Below are positions 49,273 to 61,200 of a DNA stretch of 64,000 nt, in pieces (position 1 is the first letter of the stretch; every line of letters starts with the position of its first letter). Below the pieces are notes generated by a model, which worked only from the letters and a program-made list of their open reading frames with translations, was not told the DNA's origin and did no database searches. Made by a program: the position numbers and the translations under genes. Source of the stretch: Gibbula magus. Its lineage: Eukaryota > Mollusca > Gastropoda > Trochida > Trochidae. The DNA lies in contig OW388293.1 in NCBI GenBank assembly GCA_936450465.1, positions 51,016,040 to 51,080,039 of the forward strand, written 5' to 3'.

Positions 49273-52200
49273 TCAGAACTGCAGAGCTTTCTCGAGATTC
49301 TGTCTAAGTTGTTCCCCGCGTGACACATCATTTTTGGCAACGGTCCTGCGGAAGAGGATGGGGCAGTCGAGAGAGATGCACGGCTGGGTGTCGTCCTGAG
49401 CGCCCATACAGCTGTGACATACCTGGCAAGAGTAAGATGGAGTTGCTACAGGGACAATTATAAATATTGTTAGATTTTACTTTCATTTTCACTTTATCAA
49501 TATACATGAGAATGCAAAGCCACCTACTTCATTTTGGCTTATTGGGAGATAAATTTAAACTTACGATTTAGTAAATTGATGATGTGTATCATTTTAATCA
49601 AATACTTTGAAAATGTGTATGATCACAATAAAGAAGTTGTTATCCAGAAAAATCCTGTTTTCTTGTCAATCTGGATTCCACTTCTAATTCCCCTTAAAGA
49701 CTGCAATTCTTTGAAGCTCATTTAGAAGTGAATTCATAAGAAAACAAGATTTTCTAGATAACAACTTCTATATTGCATAGATATACAATGTTTCGGAGTA
49801 TATGCTCTCTCCTTCATCCGGAAATGTGACTTGATCCCCAAAAGTCGTTTCAAAATTGTTTTGCCTGAGAAAGTTTGTATTATAAAAAACGCGTTTGTTA
49901 CCAAACAGTTGATATTGATAAGACTAACTTTCTAAAGGTGTTGGACAGTGAAAGAGCTCTGAACACTGGAAAGTCACTGAAACAAGCAAAAAAGTGAGCG
50001 TGGCTCACTAATACCCCCGACTGTTTAAGTTTGACATTTTTATTTTACTTAAAGAGAGAGGTGTTTGCACACTTAAGGATTGATAAGCTATGAAATGTAA
50101 TTGCTAAGATTAAACTGTTTGTGAAAATGGTAGGACAAGTCTCAATCTTCATGTAAAAAAGGAGGTTTAAGTCAAAATAGGAATAAAAGTAACTTGAAAA
50201 GGTATTGGTAACATAATACACTACTGCTATTACCACTGATTTCAACTTTATTTTGGAAATTAATCCATCATAATGATTCATTCGAGTGACTTTAAACAAA
50301 AGGTACATGGAAGCACACCCCTGAAGGCACAGTGAGAGATATAAAGCACTTTATGGCTGAAAGGAAAGAAAATTTTACTTTTCCCAAAATATAACCAGTG
50401 GAAATATAAAATAGTAAAATCAACAAGAACACAGAAGTAGCTTTTGATGATAGTTACATGAAAAAGAAAATGATGAAGTCAACAAATCACAACACAGAAG
50501 TAGCTTCATTCATTCTAGCTATGATAAAGTACAAAAATATTAATAATCGCCAAAAATTCAAAAATGCACCAAATCGTGTTACATTTTGCAATGCATCTCT
50601 CCTAGTGGTGAAGAAGACATGTACCAAATTTAAAAAGGATGAGATGAATAGTTTTTCTGTAATCGATCGGACAAAAAATGTTCAGAATTTGACTAAGTTA
50701 AAAAATACAAAAAATCGCCAAAAATTCAAAAAATCACCAATTCGGTTTAAACTTCGCACTGCACCTCTCCTAGTGGTGAAGAAGACATGTACCAAATTTG
50801 AAAAGAATGAGATGAATAGTTTTTCTGTAATCGATCGGACAAAAAATGTTCAGAATTTGACTAAGTTAAAAAATACAAAAAATCGCCAAAAATTCAAAAA
50901 ATCACCAATTCGGTTTAAACTTCGCACTGCACCTCTCCTAGTGGTGAAGAAGACATGTACCAAATTTGAAAAGAATGAGATGAATAGTTTTTCTGTAATC
51001 GATCGGACAAAAAATGTTCAGAATTTGACTAAGTTAAAAAATACAAAAAATCGCCAAAAATTCAAAAATTCACCAATTCGCTTTAAACTTCGCACTGCAC
51101 CTCTCCTTGTGGTGAAGAAGACATGTACCAAATTTAAAAAGGATGAGATGAATAGTTTTTCTGTAATCGATCGGACAAAAATTGTCTTCGGACGGAAGGA
51201 CAGACGGACGGACGGACGGATGGACGGAAGGACGGACGGACGGACGGACGGACGGAATCGTTGGTATTACTATATACCCCCAACCGTTGGTCGGGGGTAT
51301 AATAAAAAACCTATTTCAACATCTAGCTACCTGAGCGAGTGTGTGGAAGACCGAGTCCCACCGGCGGATGCGGTCTGTTAGGATGATGGAGACCATTTGT
51401 GGATCCTTCATACACCGAGCACAGATGGTCTGCTTGGTCTGTTCGTCACAGACCGGACAGTTGCTCACAGAGAAGTACTGCGAGATTGTCCCCTGAAATG
51501 TATCAAGAAATGGACTTACAGTTTGTCTAGCAAAAAGTTTGCACACTGATAGAGAAGGAAGTTGCTCACAGTGAAGTTGTGTAAGATTGTGCCCAAAAAT
51601 ATCGAAAAATAGGATCAGTTTCTGTCTTTTTCTCATGGTGGTTTTTATGTGGAAACTTTTGAAAAGAATTAATTTGTGATCATGGCCAATAACTCACTTT
51701 CTTTGTGTCGGCAGAAACAATGGCCTGTGGAACTGATCGAATCACCTTTGGCATATCTTGGTACCTGTAACAGAATAGAACATTTCTTAACTGTAATGAC
51801 ATGTAAAATACAAACCTCAAGCTAAATCTACATTTGTCTAAATTTATACAAGAGGGTCTTGGGTAAAAAATAGTGTGGATGGAATAGAAAAGGCTTAAAA
51901 ATAAAGGATATTATTCAAAGAGTGCAGTTTTCTAGTTTGAAGAAGAAGAAATAGTTTTGTTGGGCCATAGTTTATACTTTTTATTCAGGGCCTCAATTCT
52001 GACAAAACCTGCAAGCAACGTCAGGAACTTGTGAAAATGGGTGATACCACGTTGAAATTCAGTGTAACACTGCACCCAAACCTTACTGCAAATAGAACAG
52101 TTTTATTGCTGGCAGGTTTCGAATCCCGGACATCTTGATCCAAAGCCTAATGCGCTAACCACTGCTCTATCCTAACCCAGACAGGATTTGAACCTAGGAT

Positions 52201-55200
52201 CTAACATGCTCAAAAATTTAAAAGACTAAAGATGGCTCACCACAAAAAGACGTTGATGCCGATGAGGGAGAAGATGCGGTGTAGCGGCGGGAGGATCTGC
52301 TTAGTGATGTAGTACGTCCCGTTGATGCGGAGAGTAGGGTCACGCAGCACATCGTGAGGCGGACGTACCAGCTGGATGAGGGGCATCCCTGGTGTTCCAT
52401 ACACGATCACGTACCGGATTCTCTCTCCCACTCGCGGCTCTGCACGTCGGTCTTGTCGCATCAGCTTTCTGTAAAGTACATACAGCTTTGTTTACATTTA
52501 ATTGTGGATATTAAAAACTACTTGAATTTATGCAAAACTTTTTGAAATGGAATGATGTCAATTCGAGGGACAGATATATACATACATATACATATTTTGT
52601 CTTAATAATGGTAAAGAGAAAGAGAAGGTGAGGTGATTTGGCGTTTAATGTCGCTTTCAAGGTTATTTCACTTATGTCATGGCTGCTAGTATTATTGCAG
52701 GGAGAAAGCCCGCAACACCATTTTGGCTATGCATTGCAGTGATTCTGCGAGCATCGGTTGGAACTAGCGAACCAGAAAGAGAAATATGAGTAACTGCGTC
52801 AAGATTGGTCATAGGGATCTGTTTGTGAAATATCAACATGGCTATGCTACACACCTGGCAATCTCGAGACCTGGTACGCATGCTCCAGGCTTGTATCCCA
52901 TCATGCCCCTGAACTCCTTGGCGAAGACACAGTCCTGAATGCTGACCTTGCCCTCCATGAACTTGTGACACTGACGCAGCACGTACGCCTTCACCTGCGA
53001 GATGTCGCGTGTTGTGAAGAGCAGTTTGATGCATCTCTCAAGGATCTGCAATAAAGCACAAGAATGTTTTATGTGCTTATGGCTTGATTGATCTATCAAT
53101 CTGTCCTGGAAACCACTTGTTAATAATGCTTTGCCTACAAACAGTGCCCTGAAAATATGTTAGCTGTGACAGCAAAATTTCAATAAATATAGCCCACCCA
53201 TGAGAAAAATGCCTCTGAAAGCTCTACATACCGGGTAATTATGATGCAAATTTTCTGGGATTTTGATTCCATATTTGCCCTGTACTACTGTACAATCTAA
53301 AACATCATGCTCAGGTGCAGAGAATGAGAATATCTGTATCCGTATCTTTAAGCTACAGGGTCTCTCAACTGGGTTGGCAGTGATCTAGGGGAAGCAGGGG
53401 CATGTGTCTCTGCAGACAGTCTCAATACTATTAGGAGAGGAACAATTACTGCTTACATGCAGAGAATTCCCCTATTTGACAGTAGTGAATCTGAATAACC
53501 TTTTGGAAAATTGTGCATGTAAATTTGACAATCCCCTACCTTTACAATTCTATATGTGAATCCCTTTTAACGTTCCTGGATCCACCTATGCCATGCATAT
53601 CTGCTACAGGATTTCTTGTAGTTCCTTGTAGGATCTCTTGAAATACTCAGTTGACACTCACCTTGGCGACGGCGGAACATGTGTCTCTGCGGACAGTCTC
53701 GATACCCTTAGCATCGTACACAGGGTCCTTCTGGTCTCGCGTCTCGTAGCTGAATCCCACGTACCTCTTCTTGGTCTGCAGGACACACGGCATGTACACC
53801 TGGAACACAGAATATCATTTTACATAACATTATATTATCTTTCTTACCAACATGATGACTATTTGGAGAAAAACATTTTAAAAATTGATATTAAACAGGA
53901 CTAAGTTCATTATCTAATTTTTACTTACTGTTTACAAATATTGCAAGAAAATCTCTGACAAGACGCTTGTAAGTAGGACACAGACCATTGCGGTTGCATT
54001 ACCACTGACATGTACTGCCAATAATGGCGATGATGAAATCATGTCACATCATGTCATGGCAACACATGTTGTTATCAAACAGCGATATATTCAACAAGAG
54101 TCATCAGAAGATGACATATCCCACCTGTTCCACAAAATTTGTAAAACACATCTTTTACAGATACTTGTGTATCTACTACCGTACTTCAGTTAGTGGGTAT
54201 TACAGAGTTTCAGGGTTTTAGACTTCTGCTCCAGAAGCAGTCAAAATCAACAACAACCAACATCCCTCTCATGTTTCTATGGAAACAGAAAAAAAAAAAA
54301 TTTTCAGAAAAAATCTGATAATATCAAAAGGCACCACTTGAGTCAATGGGTAATACACATGCAAAGTTTCAGGAAGATATGATGAATGGTTTTGGAGCTG
54401 TGCTCCGGAAATGAACCTAACCTGTCTCTGAACGAAGTCCAACTTCAACATGTTTCTATGGAAACGAAAAAAATTAAAATTTTCAGAAATCTGAAAATAT
54501 CAAAAGGCACCACTTCAGTTAGTGGGTAATACACATGCAAAGTTTCAGGAAGATATGATGAACAGTTTTGGAGCTGTGCTCCGGAAACGAACCTGTCTCT
54601 GAACAAAGTCCAACTTCAACATGTTTCTATGGAAACGAAAAAAAATAAAAATTTAAGAAATCGGAAAATATCAAAAGGCACCCTTTCAGTTGGTGGGTAA
54701 TACACATGCAAAGTTTCAGAAAGATATCATGAATGGTTTTCGAGTTCTGCTCCGGAAACGAAATGATTACGGACGGACAGACGGACGGGGCGATGACTAT
54801 ATCCCACGGTATTACATACCGGTGGGATAACAGGTGAGTTAACCATTACTACCTGCATGTGAATATACAGGGATAGCTTACGGTATTATTAGCCACTTGA
54901 CAAGTACATAGGTAAAAATAAGTTCTGATATCTATAAACTGGCCACTCATAATCGTTCTACTAAACCATAGGTAAATATTGTTTTCATCTCACTGACCTT
55001 TTCAAACTTAAGTTTGATGGGTTTAGGAAACATGGCTGTAACTGAATCGGCGATCTCCTGACCGATCACAAATGCCTCGTCCTTCGTGCGGCCTTCCAGG
55101 TGAATAAACATGCTGCAAGATGAAATACAGCAAAAATAATGTACATCTCCATCACCAAATAATGATCATTTCAGTAGGTGTCTGTAATCACATTAATGTA

Positions 55201-58200
55201 TTAAATGCATTCCCTGATGTGTCAAATGAAAAGCAGAAGTAGGATAGTTTACATGTGGAGCCTCCCAATTTCAGCAGTGCATAAATAGGATTGAAAAATA
55301 GCCATCTTTAAAGTGTTACTTTTCTATCTACACAGCAAAAAAATTATCATTTCATTTGAAAAGGCAGTAAGCCCATTTAGGAGATGTACACATGCATAGA
55401 GTAAAGTAGGTGTCTGTATTCACATTAATATATTAAATGCATTCCCTGATGTGTCAAATGCAAGCAGAAGTAGGACAGTTTGATGGGTTTACTTGTGGAG
55501 CTTCCCAATTTCAGCAGTGCATAAATAGGATTGAAATAAAACCACCCTGAAAGTGTTACTTTTCTATCTACACAGCAAAAAAAAGTTTGCCTTATATACA
55601 AGATAAATGGTTTTTACCAGATTTTAGGGGTCTGAGAAAGGAGTGAGTGAGTTATTGTTTAACGCTGCTTCTGCAGTATTGCAGCCATTAGCGACGATCT
55701 GAGAAAGGGGGTCGCCTTATACACAACGTTACCTTATATATATATAATATACAGTACTTATTATTAACCATCCCAGAGCAATAGATTTGGGCTGTCTGAA
55801 AGGGCTGCCTATAAAGACTTTGTAATATGAATGGTGGCTTGTGTGAGGTCTGACCTGTCGGTGTCGCCGTACACAACTCTGGCTCTCCATCTCGGTGTGT
55901 CCTCCACCAGCTTGATGGCTCTCTCCAGCGTCTCCCTCGCCTTCCGTACTATACTGTCGGCTACCTGGATACAGAGACACATATTGTATTACTTTACTGT
56001 TACAACACCCTGATAAGATACAGTCTATTTATGTTAGAAACACTCTCAGTCTCTGTTGTCTCCCACAAGGTTGGGTATATAAGGACTGAGTGGGAGTGAT
56101 AATGTTTAGTGAATGAGTGAGTTATTGTTTAACGGCGCTTCGGCAGTATCACAGCCTTTAGTGGCGATAATGTTTAGCACTGCATTGGCAGTGGCTATAT
56201 ATTAGAAGGTTTGTTACTCAATGAGCCTCAATGTAATACAATTTTTATTGAACAAATCAAAAGTTTAAACTTGAAATGATACAGTTAGTAATTCAGTAAA
56301 ATATACTAAATGACCATTTATTTTAGAGCAAAGGGTGACAGCTTGCTTATCAAGTTTGAATTCAGGTAATTCAGACAATCAGGAATAGTTTCAGATGTAT
56401 ATTCCTACAGACTTCACAATAAAGTATGTATGCCTACAGACTTGATGATAGTATGTATGCCTATAGACTAGACACACCTCAATGCAAGGCATCCGTCCAG
56501 AGAAGCTCGCTCCTGTGTATCCGTAAGTCACATTTGCTATCAATTTCAGACCGAGCTGTCTTGCATCCAAGAGTCGGGACAACACCTAGTGGAAACAAAG
56601 AAACATATAAACATCCAATTAGATAAAACATCGTAGAGGAAGAGAACTGCAGAACCTATTGAGGCTAAGGACAAGGGCTGAACCATATACTTGGGTTCTT
56701 GAGTCCAAGTCGGTTAGAGCTTGAATCGAGTCCTAAATTTGGATGGATATTAGGAATTGAGCGTCCAGATATAACAAACATAAGGTCAGATAAAGAACAG
56801 GCAGGGATTGGGAAAGACACCTTTGACAATGGGCCATTTTTAGGGCTTTTAGTCATTTTTGAAATTTTAAATGGGCCATTCTCCTTTGTGCAATAGTAAA
56901 ATTTGAAATTTGGGCCATTTTTTCATCCAATGTGCAAAATGGCCCATGGCCCCTGCCTTTCCCAATCCCTGAACAGGTGATATATACAGTAGTTTCTCTC
57001 ACCATAACACCCTTCCATGTACAGTGATGTTTGTTATAAATTCTATCTGAAATATTTCATCAATGTCGTTGCCACCCGCATCAAACGATGTTGACAGGTG
57101 AGAGGTTTTGCACAGCATTTAAAGGACGGAACGGCGCTTCAACTATGGCCAGGGTGCCATGAGCACAAAATATTTCCCCCATTGTTTTATTACATTGTTG
57201 ACGATGAATGATATATTGCTGTCAGAATGGTCCCTGCTATATCAGCATAGGGAGAAGAACAGGGTAACACCTCTTTGAGGACGGAAATTGAACCAAGTAA
57301 TCATCTGGCTCCGAGTCTCACCTTGTCATGTTTGTATCCCTTCATAGACTTCTTCACCATGATACGAGTGTTGAGAATCTCGCCAACCATTCTGAAGGAG
57401 AGCAAACAAACATTTAGATTAGTCATGTAAGTATTTGCATGATCTGGATCTTGATCAACTCAATGAAAATTTATTAACACAGCAGGATTAACATACTATA
57501 GTAATAGGTTTGTCTAATTAACACACAGGTACGTACGGCACCTCAACTACACGGTCAAGTTGTCAATCAGTAACAAACTTGTTAAAATTTTGACGAATAT
57601 TTATAAAAATATCTGTCTTATTATGTCAGAAATTAACATAAAATACTAAAATTTAATACAGGTAATTCATGATAAATTGTAATAAATCATGGCATTGAAA
57701 TCAATAGGAAAATTGTTTAACCCTGCATTAAATTATCACCACTTTTGCCTGCAGTTTCAAAGTCCCTCAGTGCTAAGGTAGTTGTAAAAACAATTTGTTA
57801 ACATTCCTTTCCAATCATGTTAGTATGCTTAAAAGGTTGTGAAATCGTGTACAGCAGATGAAAGTGTACTCTCTGAGACTTAAATTAAAGAGGGACGCCT
57901 ATGATGATGAGAAAACTATCATAACAAGATACCTGGGTAGAACTCCTTTCCTGAGGTGCTCCTTGAGAAATACGACGCCGTTCGGTGAGATAGTCACGTC
58001 CTTCTCAAGTTTCTGTAAGTAAATCACTTTCCTTGTACGATCCAGTTATCACATGTGTCTACATTAGTTATTATTGTAAATTATTTCATTACTCATACAT
58101 GAAAGATACTGTGATGTAATATTTTTACACCCATATTATAAGTTTAAGGCGATGGACTTTTGCCATTATATTCACTGCAGTAACATTTCGCATCTGTGTA

Positions 58201-61200
58201 ACAAAAGCCCCCTCACAAATTCAAAATCATTATGTTAACCCTTTATCTACAGATATCATAATATAGTGGGATAGCATATTGATAGCCAGTCACCAATCTT
58301 TGATTATTCACTTTCTTAACGAGTGTTGTTTCCCATAGTTTGACCCCTGAGAATGGTTTAACTAATTAATTCATCAGTTGGAGTGTAAATCATTATGATT
58401 GCAGCAAATATGCTACAAATTGATTCAGCAGAGAAAGGGTTAAGTTTGTTCTCACCTTTAGTAGTCCGGGAGGCATCTTCAATGAAGTACACCCAAACTC
58501 GAAGGGTCCCTCACTGAAAATAGAGAGGTCAGAGTCTTACAATAACAGTAGATACATGAAATATGGCAGTTGCTGAATGAAGGCGAGACCAGACAGCCCT
58601 AGAAGGTGCACTTTGTACAGCTCTGTTGACACTATCCCCTACTTCCCCTTTCACCAAGACCAGGAGAATATGAAAGTAGAGCAGCAAGGGTATGGTAAAG
58701 AATTACATTACAGCTGTGTTGAGAAAACCTCTTAGAAAGACAATGGTATGGTAGAACTGTGTAGAGACCACTGCCCCCCAGAGAGACAATGGTAAGGTAA
58801 TAGTCGTGAATTACATGTACACCCATGAGACCAGTTAGAGGTAGAGAGACAAGGTAATGTAATGGACTCAGTAAAGGATTACACAGACAGCTACTCACTG
58901 AGCGGTGGAGGTGAGGTGAGGTGAGTTGGGGTTTAACGCCGCTTTCAAGAGTATTTCACTTATATCGCGGCTGCTATTATTATGGTAGGGAGAAAGCCCG
59001 CAACACCATGTTGCTATGCATTGCGGCGAAACCTGCGAGCATCAGCTGGAACTAGCCAACCATGGTTGGTACTGCGCTGAAATTCAGTGTAGCATTGCAC
59101 CCTAACTTTACTGCATATAGAACAGTTCTCTACTGCAGACAAAGTTGCCGTAGCCCTTGCGGAATTCAAACCCCGGACCTCTTGTGCTATCCTGCCCCCC
59201 TGAGCGGTGGAGAGACATGGTAAGATAATGGACACAGTAAAGGATTACACAGACAGCTACTCACTGAGCGGTGGAGAGACCAGACAACCTCCCGAGACAG
59301 GTGGAGAAGCAGTAGTTGTACGCGATCATGATGGACGGGTAGAGAGACTGGAAGTCTACCACGACTACAGGATGTGGGTAGAAGCGGGACTCAGGCTCCA
59401 GGTTGAGGGAGATGCACTCCGGCGCCTTCTGGCGGGCTCGCTGCTCCACTCCAGGTGATACTGGGATGTAGTTCATCGGCTTGGCCAGTCTCAGCATCAT
59501 AGACTCTACTCGGTACTGCAATGTGGACATGGTTTGTAATTGTTTGTATATTCCTTCTTTCGTTTAACGAAGTTTGAGAGGGTTTTATCAATATATTTGT
59601 TTCTATCTATTCTACATATCGATTAAAATCTTATAAAAAGGTTTGGTGATAGATTAAGCCAATTATAAATGTATAGGACTAACAAATGTGGTTAGGCAAT
59701 GATTGTCTACCAAATAACGGTGCTGACGAGTGACGACAAGAAATGTTTATGAAAGTTAGATATACTAGATCTAAAATAAGTAGAGTTGATTATATTATCT
59801 TTAAATAAATCACCAATCTTAATACTTACAAAAGAAAAAGAGCCCAAACCACAAACAGAAACTTGCTTCAAAATTTAAATGTACTCAAAGTATTATTATT
59901 CTACTAGTAATTCAGTATCAAAATTGAAGAATATACACAAAATTTATCACACAAGTACCTGAGATCCACGAGAGAGGACATGGTAGAACTCGATGCCAAA
60001 GACGCGAGCAAACTCGCTAGTTTTACCAATGAGATCAAGTTGTTCCATGATCTGTAGAACTCCTTGTACCTTCGATCGGTAGAACTCGATCACACGCCAC
60101 CTGGTTGGCAGAATATCAATCTTTTTAGTTACATTGAATATTTCTTTTCATTGTAGTCTCTTGTATGTATATTTTATGTCTCATTCACTCACTTAATCAT
60201 TGCTAAAGATATGTTAATGGTATGCATATTTTTAATTAATTTAAGTTACTTCCCTTGCCAAAATAATTGCCAGGACATTATCAGAATAATTTGTCATAAA
60301 TGATTTACACTAACTTTTACTTATGTCATTCTTAAAGGCCTCTGCAATTATCATTATTATGAACTTTAAAAATAACAAAAGGTTCACTTTTAAAGCGCAA
60401 AGGTTACATTATTTTTTTAAAGTAAAAACCATCTACATGAAAAAGTTACTCTTTGCCTGGAACATGAAACAGTCAAAAACACTTAAACAATATACATATA
60501 TATATATCTATATATACACACACACACACACACATCATTCTTCTTTCATTTACAACCCAAGCTGCCATTGAAGGGGTTACAAAACTCTTTCAAAAGTCAG
60601 TAAGTCATTATTTACATTTGTTTGTCACAGAGCCAAATGGGTAGTGATTTTTGGACAAGTCAGTTTTTAAATTTTGTGACCTGCGACTTACAGATTTTTA
60701 ACCCCTGCATTGAAGGCAGTATAGAGTAAACTCTAATGAAATCCAGGTACCCACTTGTACTGCTAGCTGGGTGTACATGGGTGACACCACAGTTTCAGTG
60801 TGGAGAGTCAACCCTTCAAGCTCTCAGATTATCCCGATTATTGTAGTTCCTTGCAAATCCCCTTACATTATATGCTTGTAAGATGATAAAGTATAGTCAC
60901 TGACCTGTGGTGGTGTGTGCGGTGGTTGAACCAGAGACTGAGGGTGCGGGTGGTGTACAGGGGGATGCGGCGATGCAGGACGTGGAACGCCACATTCTCA
61001 TAACTGTAGATGTTTAGTGTCACCTGAAATACAGAGACAATTCATTATAAAACTCAAATTTTGCAATGCTAAATTACTTGAAGACAAATGGTAGACATTC
61101 AATCGAAAGAAATTTTGGAACTAAGCTCCAGGACAACATGGATGAACAGATCAGTAAAAGAAGAAATTGTAAATGATTGCTGATCTCAAATAGGTCGTAA

